This document shows positions 26,500 through 35,379 of a stretch of DNA of 64,000 bases, piece by piece. Numbering within the stretch: the stretch's first letter is position 1; every line of letters starts with the position of its first letter. The translations under genes and the position numbers were made by a program. This DNA comes from 62-47 sp044463945. GTDB lineage: Bacteria; Pseudomonadota; Alphaproteobacteria; Rhizobiales; Xanthobacteraceae. The notes below the pieces were generated by a model. It saw only the letters and a program-made list of their open reading frames with translations. It did not search any database and was not told the origin of the DNA. The DNA is taken from the NCBI GenBank assembly GCA_044463945.1, contig JBIQLW010000012.1, forward strand, positions 1 to 64,000, read 5' to 3'.

Positions 26500-27029
26500 G
26501 CCGCCTCCTTCGGCGCGAGGCCGAACGGCGGTTCGCGGCCGGTGACGAGATTGTAGAGGTTGGCGACATATTGCAGCGACAGGATGCCGAGGCCGATCGG
26601 CATCGCCGCGTAGGGGATCCACAGCCGCACCCGCCACATGGTGTCGGAGGCCCAGTTGTTGCTCCACGCCTCGTACCAGAACTCGAAGCCGAGCACGGCC
26701 ATGGTGGCGCAGAACGCCAGCGACATCAGCCCGGCGGCCAGCGCCAGCCAGTAGCGCGCGGTCTGGCCGAGATAGAGCGGCAGCACGTCGACGTTGACGT
26801 GGCCGCGGTTCAGCAGCAGGAACGGCGCGCCGATGAAGGTCGCCGCGATCAGGCTGTAGGTGGTGAAATCGGTCTGCCAGATGGTATTGTGATTGAGCAC
26901 GCTGCGCACGAACACCATGTGGCAGACGACGATCACGGCGGCGGCGATCAAGAGCGCCGCGATGACGCCGCACAGCTTCGAGATCAGCGTGATGGCGCGG
27001 ACGAAGTGGTCCATGGGGGATTCCGGCAT
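26496..27029 (-). CDS. dctQ: TRAP transporter small permease (DctQ type)
   Basis: 177 residues with four hydrophobic helices, as in the DctQ family; the motif RGHVNVDVLPLYL follows the second helix as in relatives. An in-frame ATG at 27014 is an alternative start with a slightly better upstream site. It overlaps dctM by four bases and follows dctP by 99 bases. The small permease joins the large permease and helps dock the periplasmic binding protein. Confidence 0.9.
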   Translation of the reverse strand: MPESPMDHFVRAITLISKLCGVIAALLIAAAVIVVCHMVFVRSVLNHNTIWQTDFTTYSLIAATFIGAPFLLLNRGHVNVDVLPLYLGQTARYWLALAAGLMSLAFCATMAVLGFEFWYEAWSNNWASDTMWRVRLWIPYAAMPIGLGILSLQYVANLYNLVTGREPPFGLAPKEAA

Positions 27030-27128
27030 AAGACAGGACGGCGAGGGGCGAGGCGGCGGCTGGCTTGCGGCCGCCTCACGCGGCGTCGGGCGGGCGGGGC
27101 GTGTCGTGGCGCGCGCCCCGCCTTGCGG

Positions 27129-28124
27129 CTATTTGACCGCGAGCGCTTCGTCGATCAGCTTCTTGCCGTCAGGCACGTCCTTGGCGAAGGTGGCGTAGGA
27201 GCTTTTCTGCGCCACCGCGATCCAGGCGTCGTATTCCTCGGGCGTCAGCGTGATGACCTCGACGTTGTGATCCTTGAAGGTCTTCACCAGCTTGTCGTCG
27301 AGGCCCTTGCTCTCCTTGGAGAAATACTCCTGCGCTTTCTTGCCGGCGGCGAGCAGCGCGTCCTGCTGCGGCTTGGTCAGCCTGTCGAAGGTCTTTTTCG
27401 AGATCAGCACCGGCTCGTACATGAACCACAGTGCGTTGTCGCCGGGCGCGGTGATGCACTTGACCTGCTCGTAGAGGCGGAACGACACGAAGCTGCCGGC
27501 GCTGGTGTCGGTGGCGTCGGCGACGCCGGTCTGCAAGGCGTTGTAGACTTCGTTGCTGGGGATCGAGACGATCGAGGCCCCGGCCTCCTGCCACATCGCG
27601 GCGAAGGTCGGGCCGGCCGAGCGGATCTTCAGCCCCTTGATGTCATCCGGCTTGCGGATGCACTTGTCCTTCGAGGCCACCGCGCCGGCAAGCCAGGCGT
27701 CCGCCAGCACCAGCACCCCGGCCTTCTCGATATGCGCCTTGACGTCCTTCATGAAGGCTGAGTCGTTGAGGCGGGCGGCGCGCTCGTGATTGCGCACCAG
27801 CCCCGGCATCAGCGTCGCGCCGAAGGCGCGGACCTTGCCGCTGGCGTAGTCGAGCGGAAACGAGGAGATGTCGAGCTGGCCGCGCGTCATCGCGTTCCAT
27901 TGCTCGTTGGGCTTGAACAGCGAGGCGCCGGGATAGACCTGGATTTCAAGGCCGACATTGGCGGCTTTGACGTCGCGGGCGATGATCTGCACCATCTCGT
28001 CGCGCGGATCGCCCTTGCCGCCGGGGAACTGATGCGACGCCTTCAGCACTGTCTGCGCCTGCGCCGCCATGGTGAAAGCGACAACCGTCGCCGCTCCCGC
28101 CAGAACCGTGACCAGTTTCCTCAT
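27129..28124 (-). CDS. dctP: TRAP transporter substrate-binding protein (DctP type)
   Basis: 331 residues. A signal peptide (LVTVLAGAATVVAFTMAAQAQ) precedes the TAXI/DctP-like fold. Landmarks are VLKASHQFPGGKGDPRDEM at the start, the substrate-gripping arginine region DIKGLKIRSAGP, and SNEVYNALQTGVADATDTS. GGGAGGA precedes the ATG and a sigma-70-like promoter is 38 bases upstream, so this is the first gene of dctPQM. The protein captures an organic acid in the periplasm. Confidence 0.95.
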   Translation of the reverse strand: MRKLVTVLAGAATVVAFTMAAQAQTVLKASHQFPGGKGDPRDEMVQIIARDVKAANVGLEIQVYPGASLFKPNEQWNAMTRGQLDISSFPLDYASGKVRAFGATLMPGLVRNHERAARLNDSAFMKDVKAHIEKAGVLVLADAWLAGAVASKDKCIRKPDDIKGLKIRSAGPTFAAMWQEAGASIVSIPSNEVYNALQTGVADATDTSAGSFVSFRLYEQVKCITAPGDNALWFMYEPVLISKKTFDRLTKPQQDALLAAGKKAQEYFSKESKGLDDKLVKTFKDHNVEVITLTPEEYDAWIAVAQKSSYATFAKDVPDGKKLIDEALAVK

Positions 28125-28161
28125 TAGCCGTCCTCCCGCTGGTTATCTTTTCTTGGGCGGT

Positions 28162-28190
28162 ATTAGAGCGGGGGCGGACCGGCGCGTCAA
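28162..28190 (-). promoter_or_regulatory. Candidate sigma-70 promoter for dctPQM
   Basis: On the minus strand TTGACG (28185-28190) is separated by 17 bases from TCTAAT (28162-28167), which ends 38 bases before the dctP ATG. Spacing is ideal and the -35 is close to consensus. Found by eye only. Confidence 0.5.
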
Positions 28191-28319
28191 TCGACCGCAG
28201 CCCGCGGCACGGCATCCACTGTGCATGACGGTCTTGCGGTGCAATACGACGGCGCTCCTGAACCTCCGCCCGTCGCGGCACGTACGGCGCTTCGGCGAAT
28301 CTCGGCTATAATCGCCGCG

Positions 28320-29273
28320 ATGAGGAATAGCCGTCTGATTCTCGCCGGCCTGATGGTGTCGGGCATCGTCGCCGGCGGTGCCATGCTCGCGCCGCGCGTC
28401 GCGCCGGCGCAGGAGAAGGGCACGCTGCATCCGAAGCCGCTGCCGGTGCTGGCCAATCCGGACGACCCGGACCTGCCGGCCAAGCAGTTGTTTGGCCGCA
28501 AGCTCAAGCCGAGCGCGCATCGGCCGGAGGCGATCGGGTTCTACGCCAAGGGATGTCTTGCCGGCGGCGAGGCGCTGCCGGTCACCGGGCCGACCTGGCA
28601 GGTGATGCGGCTGTCGCGCAACCGCAACTGGGCGCATCCCGACCTGGTGGCGCTGATCGAGCGGCTGTCCGCGCGGGTTCATCGCGTTGCCGGCTGGCCC
28701 GGCCTTCTGATCGGCGACATGGCGCAGCCGCGCGGCGGGCCGATGATCACCGGCCATGCCAGCCACCAGATCGGGCTCGACGCCGATATCTGGCTGACGC
28801 CGATGCCGAACCGGATGCTGTCGCGCAACGAGCGCGAGGAGATGTCGGCGGTGGACATGGTGCGCACCGACCGGCTCGATATCGACCCGCGCGTCTGGAC
28901 GCCGCATCATCTCGAAGTCATCCGCGCCGCCGCGCTGGAGCCGCGCGTCGAGCGCATCTTCGTCAATGCCGCGATCAAGAAGGCGCTGTGTCGCGAGGCC
29001 AGGGGCAACCGGAGCTGGCTCGCCAAGGTGCGGCCGATGTACGGCCACAACTATCATTTCCATATCCGCATCACCTGCCCGGCGGGCAACGGCGACTGCA
29101 CCCCGCAAGCCCCGCCGGCCGATGGCGAGGGATGCGCCGCGAGCGATCTCGCCTACTGGTTCAGCGACGCGGTGCTGCATCCCAAGCCGCGGCCGAAGCC
29201 GCCGAAACCGCCGCACCAGATCACGTTGTCGGAACTGCCGGCGGCGTGCCGGCAGGTGCTGAACGCGCCATAG
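28320..29273 (+). CDS. mepA: Penicillin-insensitive murein endopeptidase MepA
   Basis: 317 residues from the ATG at 28320. A signal peptide (LILAGLMVSGIVAGGAMLAPRVAPA) exports it to the periplasm. The zinc ligands of the LAS-type (M74) peptidases are visible as H146/H149 and D156 in GHASHQIGLDADIW and a later HxH in YGHNYHFHIR. It cuts D-Ala-meso-diaminopimelate cross-links in peptidoglycan. Six cysteines, including CPAGNGDC, suggest disulphides. The C-terminus has a Pro/Lys-rich tail (HPKPRPKPPKPPHQ). It is divergent from dctP. Confidence 0.95.
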   Translation: MRNSRLILAGLMVSGIVAGGAMLAPRVAPAQEKGTLHPKPLPVLANPDDPDLPAKQLFGRKLKPSAHRPEAIGFYAKGCLAGGEALPVTGPTWQVMRLSRNRNWAHPDLVALIERLSARVHRVAGWPGLLIGDMAQPRGGPMITGHASHQIGLDADIWLTPMPNRMLSRNEREEMSAVDMVRTDRLDIDPRVWTPHHLEVIRAAALEPRVERIFVNAAIKKALCREARGNRSWLAKVRPMYGHNYHFHIRITCPAGNGDCTPQAPPADGEGCAASDLAYWFSDAVLHPKPRPKPPKPPHQITLSELPAACRQVLNAP

Positions 29274-29496
29274 CGACTAAAATATAACGGCCGCCGCCGC
29301 CTTTGGCCGGCGGAATGACGGGGCGGGGACTTTACGCGCATCGTCAGCCTGTTATTGTTTTGCCTGCGACATCCCGAGGGGCCGTAAGCCCTTCGGACTG
29401 CCGGAACGGCGCTTCCGCCCGTCGCTCATCATCTTTCATGACATTTGATTCGCCGCCGCGCGCATTGCGCCGGGGCATCGGATTCGGAGCGCCATC

Positions 29497-30282
29497 ATGC
29501 GTTATCTCGCCGGCCTGTTCCTCGCATTCACGATCCTGTGCGGATCATTCCAGACCCCGGCGCAGGCTCAGGACAAAAGCCTGACGGTGTTCGCCGCGGC
29601 CTCGATGAAGAACGCGCTCGACGAGGTCGATGCGCTCTACACCGCGGCGTCGAAGGTCGCCATCAAGGCCAGCTACGCCGCAAGCTCGGCGCTGGCCAAG
29701 CAGATCGAGCACGGCGCGCCCGCCGACATCTTCGTCTCAGCCGATACCGCGTGGATGGACTATTCGATCAAGAACAAGTCGGTCGATGCCGCGACCCGCG
29801 TCGATCTGCTCGGCAACAGCATCGTGCTGATCGCGCCCAAGGACTCCAAGATCGACAACGTCACCATCGGGCCGGGTTTCGATCTCGCCAGGCTCGCCGG
29901 CGACGGCCGTATCACCACCGGCGACGTCAAGGCGGTGCCGGTCGGCAAATACGCCAAGGCGGCGCTGGAGAAACTCGGCGCGTGGCAGGCCGCCGAATCC
30001 AAGTTCGCGATGGCGGAGAACGTCCGCGCCGCGCTGGCGCTGGTGGCGCGCGGCGAGGCGGTGCTCGGCATCGTGTACGCGACCGACGCCAGGGTCGAGC
30101 CCGGCGTCAAGATCGTCGGCACCTTCCCGGCCGACTCGCACCCGCCGATCATCTATCCGGTCGCGGCGACCGCCAGCGCCAAGGCGGATGCCGCCGGCTA
30201 TCTCGCCTTCCTGCGCACCTCGCAGGCCAAGGCGGTGTTCGAGAAGTACGGCTTCTCCTACCTGATCAAGCCGACGTCGTGA
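29497..30282 (+). CDS. modA: Molybdate ABC transporter substrate-binding protein ModA
   Basis: 261 residues with a signal peptide (LAGLFLAFTILCGSFQTPAQAQ). The ModA family blocks are clear: LTVFAAASMKNALDEV, YAASSALAKQIEHGAPADIFVSAD and EAVLGIVYATDA. GGAG lies eight bases before the ATG. It is followed by modB after four bases and then modC after two, so modABC is one transcript. It binds molybdate (or tungstate) in the periplasm. Confidence 0.96.
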   Translation: MRYLAGLFLAFTILCGSFQTPAQAQDKSLTVFAAASMKNALDEVDALYTAASKVAIKASYAASSALAKQIEHGAPADIFVSADTAWMDYSIKNKSVDAATRVDLLGNSIVLIAPKDSKIDNVTIGPGFDLARLAGDGRITTGDVKAVPVGKYAKAALEKLGAWQAAESKFAMAENVRAALALVARGEAVLGIVYATDARVEPGVKIVGTFPADSHPPIIYPVAATASAKADAAGYLAFLRTSQAKAVFEKYGFSYLIKPTS

Positions 30283-30286
30283 CGCC

Positions 30287-30982
30287 GTGCTCGATATCTC
30301 GTCCGCCGAATGGACGGCCGTGCTGCTGTCGCTCAAGGTCGGGATGGTGGCGACGCTGGTCGCCACCCCGTTCGGCATCGCCATCGCCTGGCTGCTGGCG
30401 CGTTATGACTTCTGGGGCAAGTCGGCGCTCGACGCGCTGATCTATCTGCCGCTGGTGCTGCCGCCGGTGGTCACCGGCTATCTGCTGCTTTTGACGTTCG
30501 GGCGGCGCGGCCTGGTCGGCGGCTGGCTCGCCGATTATCTCGGCATCGTCTTCTCGTTCCGCTGGACCGGCGCGGCGCTGGCGTGCGGCGTGATGTCGTT
30601 TCCGCTTCTGGTGCGGCCGATCCGGCTGTCGATCGAGGCGGTGGACCGCCGGCTGGAGCAGGCCGCGAGCACGCTCGGCGCGGCGCCCTGGCGGGTGTTC
30701 TTCACCGTGACGCTGCCGCTGGCCTTGCCGGGCGTGCTGGCGGGGATGGTGCTCGGCTTCGCCAAGGCGATCGGCGAGTTCGGCGCGACCATCACCTTCG
30801 TCTCCAACATTCCCGGTGAGACCCAGACCATCTCGGCCGCGATCTATACGCTGACCCAGGTGCCCGACGGCGACCTCGCGGCGCTGCGGCTGGTGGCCGT
30901 CTCGATCGTGATCTCGATGATCGCGCTGGTGGCGTCGGAATGGTTCGCCCGCCGCGCCACGCGCCGCCTGCACGGGACCTGA
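30287..30982 (+). CDS. modB: Molybdate ABC transporter permease ModB
   Basis: 231 residues from a GTG at 30287, four bases after modA. Five membrane helices are visible, and the EAA loop for ATPase docking reads EQAASTLGAAPWRVFFTVTLPLALPG. LPLVLPPVVTGYLLLLTFG is typical of ModB. It forms the inner-membrane channel for molybdate. Confidence 0.96.
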   Translation: MLDISSAEWTAVLLSLKVGMVATLVATPFGIAIAWLLARYDFWGKSALDALIYLPLVLPPVVTGYLLLLTFGRRGLVGGWLADYLGIVFSFRWTGAALACGVMSFPLLVRPIRLSIEAVDRRLEQAASTLGAAPWRVFFTVTLPLALPGVLAGMVLGFAKAIGEFGATITFVSNIPGETQTISAAIYTLTQVPDGDLAALRLVAVSIVISMIALVASEWFARRATRRLHGT

Positions 30983-30984
30983 CC

Positions 30985-31716
30985 GTGCTGCGGGTCGATG
31001 TCTGCAAGACACTGGGCGACTTCACCGTCGAGGTGAAGTTCGCGAGCGAGGGCCGGGTCACCGGCCTGTTCGGCTCGTCGGGCGCGGGCAAGACCTCGCT
31101 CGTCAACATGATCGCCGGGTTGATGAAGCCGGATCGCGGCTTCATCAGGATCGGCGACGACGTGCTCGACGACACCGTGGCCGGCATCCATGTCGCGCCG
31201 CACCGCCGCCGCATCGGCTACGTGTTTCAGGACGCGCGGCTGTTTCCGCATCTCAGCGTCTCGCAGAACCTGCATTACGGCCGGCGGATGAACCGCGTGG
31301 CTTACGACCGCGCCAGCGAGGACCGCGTCGTCGGCCTGCTCGACATCGGCAAGCTGCTCGCGCGCCGCACCGGGCAGTTGTCCGGCGGCGAGCGCCAGCG
31401 CGTGGCGCTGGGGCGGGCGCTGTTGATGCAGCCGCGCCTGCTGCTGCTCGACGAGCCGCTGGGCTCGCTGGACGGCGCGCGCAAGGCCGAGATCCTGCCC
31501 TATCTGATCCGGCTGCGCGACGAGGCCGGCGTGCCCATGGTCTACGTCACCCACGACCCCAACGAGTTGCGCCGGCTCGCGGCGCAGGTGGTGGTGCTCA
31601 GGCGCGGCCGCGTCGCGGCGTTCGGCGACAGCGGCGTGCTGGCCAAGGCTGCGACCGCAGCGTCGGCCGGTCCCGACCTTTCAGAAGCCGGCGACCGAGG
31701 TCCAGGCGCTGGATAG
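30985..31716 (+). CDS. modC: Molybdate ABC transporter ATPase ModC, short form without TOBE/Mop domain
   Basis: 243 residues from a GTG two bases after modB; full-length ModC is about 350. The ABC domain is complete: Walker A GSSGAGKTS, Q-loop YVFQDARLFPHL, signature LSGGERQRVALGRAL, Walker B LLLLDEPLGSLD, switch histidine in VTHDP. After VVVLRRGRVAAFG the protein ends in a short Ala/Gly tail. The C-terminal TOBE/Mop domain, which binds molybdate in family members, is absent. The last 36 bases overlap the convergent cvrA gene. Confidence 0.9.
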   Translation: MLRVDVCKTLGDFTVEVKFASEGRVTGLFGSSGAGKTSLVNMIAGLMKPDRGFIRIGDDVLDDTVAGIHVAPHRRRIGYVFQDARLFPHLSVSQNLHYGRRMNRVAYDRASEDRVVGLLDIGKLLARRTGQLSGGERQRVALGRALLMQPRLLLLDEPLGSLDGARKAEILPYLIRLRDEAGVPMVYVTHDPNELRRLAAQVVVLRRGRVAAFGDSGVLAKAATAASAGPDLSEAGDRGPGAG

Positions 31717-33477
31717 CCTCCGCCGCAGCCAGCCGAGCCGGGTGAGGGGCGCGGGCTGTGCCGCCTCGTCGTCCGGCAGCCGCAGGCCGACGATGCTGAC
31801 CCGGCCGCCGCTGATGCTGCGGGCGACCAGCGTCAGCATGTCCAGCGGCAGCGTCGCGCCGACCTTGGGCGCGCGGTCGAGGTGGATGTCGAAGTAGTCG
31901 GCCAGCGTCAGCCTGGCCTGCCGGTCGTCGATCTTGACATCGTAGAGTTCGGCCAGCGTGCTCAGCGGCGTGTCGCCGGCCACCGCGAAATCGCCCAGCG
32001 CGCTCGGGTCGGGGGCGACAGCGGGCGGCAGATCGACGAAGAAGCGGTCGAGCGCGTCGGCCTTCTCCGGCGGCGCCAGCAGATAGATGTAGTCGCCGGC
32101 GCGCACCGGCGCGGCCTCGGCCGGCGTGAGGATCTTCTCGTCGCGGATCACCAGCGTCGGCTTCGACCATGACGGCAGCAGCCCGCGCTTGAGGTACAGG
32201 CTGGCGGGCCGCACCGCGTAGCCGACCAGTTGCTGTTCGAGTTGGCCCGGCAGGTCGAGTTCGACGCGGCGCGGCGCGCGGTCGGCGCGAGGCAGCGCGA
32301 CGTTGAGCTTGCGCGCGGCGACGCCGAGCGTCCAGCCCTGCATCAGCAGCGAAATGATGACGACGACGAAGGCGACATCGAAATAGATGTAGGCCTTGGT
32401 CTGCCCCACCAGCAGCGGGATCGACGCCAGGAAGATCGCGACCGCGCCGCGCAGGCCCACCCACGACACGAACGCCTTCTCCCGCCAGGTGAACTTGAAC
32501 GGAGCGAGGCACAGAAACACCGCGGCGGGGCGGGCGATCAGCATTAGCACCAGCGCCACCGCGATCGCCGGGAAGATGCTGTCGAGCAGCCGGTGCGGCG
32601 ACACCAGGAGGCCGAGCAGCACGAACATCACGATCTGCGCCAGCCAGGTGGCGGCGTCGAGGAAGGTCGCCACCGCGTTCTGGGCGCGGGTTGGGCGGTT
32701 GCCGATCAGGATGCCGGCAAGATAGACCGCCAGGAATCCCGAGGCATGGGTGACCTGCGCCACCCCGAAGATCATCAGGGCGGCGGTAGTGACGAACGGC
32801 GCGTGCAGCCCTTGCGGCAGTTCCACCCGGTTGAGCGCGATCGCCACCAGCCAGCCGCCGACCACGCCGACGATCGACCCGAGCACGGCCTCCTGAAAGA
32901 ACTCCGCCAGCACATGGGTCACCGAACTGTCGCCGAGCGAGATCAGTTCGACCAGCATCAGGGTGAGGAACACCGCGAACGGGTCGTTGGTGCCGGATTC
33001 GACTTCCAGCATCGCGCCGATGCGCGGGCGCAGCCGCAAGCCTTGCGAATGGATCAGCAGGAACACGGCGGCGGCGTCGGTGGAGGCCACCACCGCGCTC
33101 GCCAGCAGCGCCTCGCTCCAGTTGAGGTCGAGCGCGAAGCGGGCGACCGGCGCGGTGAGCAGCGCGGTGAACAGCACACCAACCGTCGCCAGCGCCACCG
33201 ACGGCGCCAGCACCGTGCGGATGCTTTGAAAGCGTGTCTTCAGCCCGCCGTCGAACAGGATCAGCGCCAGCGCCACCGAGCCGACCAGATAGGTGATGTG
33301 GACGTCGCTGAAGTTGAGGCCGCCGGGGCCTGAGTCGCCGGCCAGCACGCCGATCAGCAGGAACACCAGCAGCAACGGCGCGCCGAACCGCAGCGCCAGC
33401 AGGCTGGACAGGATGCCAGCCATGACCAGGACCGCGCCAAGGAGGATGGCCAGGCTGACGGAGTCCAGCGACGTCAT
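31681..33477 (-). CDS. cvrA: Potassium/proton antiporter, CvrA/NhaP2 type
   Basis: 598 residues from the ATG at 33477; the frame stays open upstream but without homology-like sequence. About 12 membrane helices include the CPA1 blocks LFDGGLKTRFQSIR, SAVVASTDAAAVFLLI, LEVESGTNDPFAVF and SWVGLRGAVAIFLASIPLL. They are followed by a cytoplasmic TrkA-C-like regulatory domain (PVRAGDYIYLLAPPEKADALDRFF) and a CorC-like tail. The domain order matches NhaP2/CvrA of E. coli and Vibrio, which move potassium or sodium against protons. Its 3' end overlaps modC. Confidence 0.92.
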   Translation of the reverse strand: MTSLDSVSLAILLGAVLVMAGILSSLLALRFGAPLLLVFLLIGVLAGDSGPGGLNFSDVHITYLVGSVALALILFDGGLKTRFQSIRTVLAPSVALATVGVLFTALLTAPVARFALDLNWSEALLASAVVASTDAAAVFLLIHSQGLRLRPRIGAMLEVESGTNDPFAVFLTLMLVELISLGDSSVTHVLAEFFQEAVLGSIVGVVGGWLVAIALNRVELPQGLHAPFVTTAALMIFGVAQVTHASGFLAVYLAGILIGNRPTRAQNAVATFLDAATWLAQIVMFVLLGLLVSPHRLLDSIFPAIAVALVLMLIARPAAVFLCLAPFKFTWREKAFVSWVGLRGAVAIFLASIPLLVGQTKAYIYFDVAFVVVIISLLMQGWTLGVAARKLNVALPRADRAPRRVELDLPGQLEQQLVGYAVRPASLYLKRGLLPSWSKPTLVIRDEKILTPAEAAPVRAGDYIYLLAPPEKADALDRFFVDLPPAVAPDPSALGDFAVAGDTPLSTLAELYDVKIDDRQARLTLADYFDIHLDRAPKVGATLPLDMLTLVARSISGGRVSIVGLRLPDDEAAQPAPLTRLGWLRRRLSSAWTSVAGF

Positions 33478-33606
33478 TGGCGGTGCGTGTCCAAAAATGC
33501 TTGCAGTTGCATCAATATCGTCGTCGTCCGCCGACGCCAACCGATTTCTGCGGAGCGATGCGCTGTGGTAAGAGGCGCTCGCCTGAAACCCGCGAACGAT
33601 CTTCCG

Positions 33607-34335
33607 ATGCGATTCTGCTCCGAACTGATCCCGGCGACGCTGGTGCGCCGCTACAAGCGTTTCCTCGCCGATGTCGAACTCGACGACGGCCGCCTCGTCA
33701 CCGCGCACGTCGCCAATCCGGGCGGGATGATCGGACTGCAACAGGCCGGCAGCCGGGTGTGGCTGTCGCGATCGGCCGACGTGAAGCGCAAGCTGCCGCA
33801 TTCGTGGGAATTGATCGAAGCCGATTTCGGCGCGGGCTATGAACTGGTGGGCGTCAACACCGCGCATCCCAACACGCTGGTCGCCGAGGCGCTGGCGGCG
33901 GGCGCGATTCCCGCGTTGAGCGGCTATCGCCGGATCCGCCGCGAGGTCAGGTATGGCGAGGGCGCGTTCGGCACCGCCTCGCGGATCGACTTCCTGCTTG
34001 AGGACGCGGAGCGCCCGCCGTGCTATCTCGAAGTCAAGAACGTGCATCTGCTGCGGCGGGACGGCCTCGCCGAATTTCCCGATTCGGTCACCGCGCGCGG
34101 CGCGCGGCACCTCGACGAACTGGCGGCGATGGCCGCGGCCGGCGCCCGCGCCGTGATGCTCTATGTGGTGCAGATCGGCTCGGCCCGCGCCTTCGGCCTC
34201 GCGCGCGACATCGATCCGGCCTACGGCCGCGCCTTCGACCGGGCGACGGCGGCCGGGGTCGAGGCGCTGGCCTATGGCTGCCGGCTGACGCTCGACGGCA
34301 TCGAACTGACGCAACCCGTTCCGATTGCGGGCTGA
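33607..34335 (+). CDS. sfsA: DNA/RNA nuclease SfsA (sugar fermentation stimulation protein)
   Basis: 242 residues from the ATG at 33607. Family blocks include RRYKRFLADVELDDGRLVTAHVANPGGM, the nuclease-like motif SRIDFLL...CYLEVKNVHLL and FPDSVTARGARHLDEL. SfsA was first seen as affecting maltose genes and is related to restriction-type nucleases; its role in the cell is unsettled. It is divergent from cvrA with 129 bases between, and 105 bases ahead of map. Confidence 0.94.
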   Translation: MRFCSELIPATLVRRYKRFLADVELDDGRLVTAHVANPGGMIGLQQAGSRVWLSRSADVKRKLPHSWELIEADFGAGYELVGVNTAHPNTLVAEALAAGAIPALSGYRRIRREVRYGEGAFGTASRIDFLLEDAERPPCYLEVKNVHLLRRDGLAEFPDSVTARGARHLDELAAMAAAGARAVMLYVVQIGSARAFGLARDIDPAYGRAFDRATAAGVEALAYGCRLTLDGIELTQPVPIAG

Positions 34336-34440
34336 ATCGCCAATAGTCGCCATCTCCTTGCGTGGGCAGCGATATTCACTAGATTAGGGCACGATTCCGA
34401 ACGCCGTCACGCCCGCCACACCTGTCAGATCAGACCCGCC

Positions 34441-35265
34441 ATGAGCTACGTCGAGGCCACCGAGACCTCCCTCCGCAAGACCGGACAGATCAAGCTGCAT
34501 GGCCCCGCGGCCTTCGCGGGAATGCGCAAGGCGGGAGCGCTGGTGTCGCGCTGCCTCGACGACCTCACCGACATCATCAAGGTGGGCGTGCCGACCTCGC
34601 AGATCGACGATTTCGTCCGCGACTTCGCCTTCCGCCATAACGCCTTCCCGGCGACGCTGATGTATCGCGGCTATCGCTATTCGACCTGCACCTCGCTCAA
34701 CCATGTGGTCTGTCACGGGATGCCCGGCGAGCGGCCGCTCAAGGACGGCGACATCGTCAATGTCGATGTCACCTTCATCGTCGATGGCTGGTACGGCGAT
34801 TCCAGCCGCATGTACGCGGTCGGCAACATCGCGCGGAAGGCCGAGCGGCTGATCGAGGTGACCTACGAATCGATGATGCGGGGCATCGCCGCGGTGAAGC
34901 CGGGCGCCACCACCGGCGATATCGGCCACGCCATCCAGAGCTTCGTCGAGCCGCAGCACATGAGCGTGGTGCGCGATTTCTGCGGCCACGGCCTCGGCCG
35001 CATCTTCCACGACGAGCCCAACATCATCCATGTCGGCCGCCCCGGCGAGGGCGTGGTGCTGCGCCCCGGCATGTTCTTCACCATCGAGCCGATGATCAAC
35101 CTCGGCAAGCCGCACGTCAAAATCCTCTCCGACGGCTGGACCGCCGTTACCCGCGACCGCTCGCTGTCGGCCCAGTTCGAGCACTCGGTCGGCGTGACCA
35201 AGACCGGCTTCGAGATTTTCACGCTCTCGGCGCGCAACGGCGAACGCCCGCCGGCCGCGGCCTGA
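34441..35265 (+). CDS. map: Type I methionine aminopeptidase
   Basis: 274 residues. The five metal ligands are visible: Asp in VNVDVTFIVDGWYGD (two), His in GHGLGRIFHDEPN, Glu in FFTIEPMIN, and Glu in SAQFEHSV. The N-terminal part lacks a zinc finger or SH3-like extension, so this is the short bacterial MetAP1a. It removes the initiator methionine from new proteins. It precedes radC in the same direction. Confidence 0.96.
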   Translation: MSYVEATETSLRKTGQIKLHGPAAFAGMRKAGALVSRCLDDLTDIIKVGVPTSQIDDFVRDFAFRHNAFPATLMYRGYRYSTCTSLNHVVCHGMPGERPLKDGDIVNVDVTFIVDGWYGDSSRMYAVGNIARKAERLIEVTYESMMRGIAAVKPGATTGDIGHAIQSFVEPQHMSVVRDFCGHGLGRIFHDEPNIIHVGRPGEGVVLRPGMFFTIEPMINLGKPHVKILSDGWTAVTRDRSLSAQFEHSVGVTKTGFEIFTLSARNGERPPAAA

Positions 35266-35379
35266 TCGGGTTCCGCGCCGCCCGCGTCGGGGGTGCCGGG
35301 CCGATGTCCGATTGAGGTTGCAAATGCCGTCCGGCCCGGCATGGTTGCGGTGGTCCACATCGCGGATTCGTCGGCATCA

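Noticed and set aside
29270..29300. Possible ModE/Mop box (GCGACTAAAATATAACGG) upstream of modA
   Set aside because: Only one half resembles the TATATAACG arm and the site is over 190 bases from modA, at the mepA stop.
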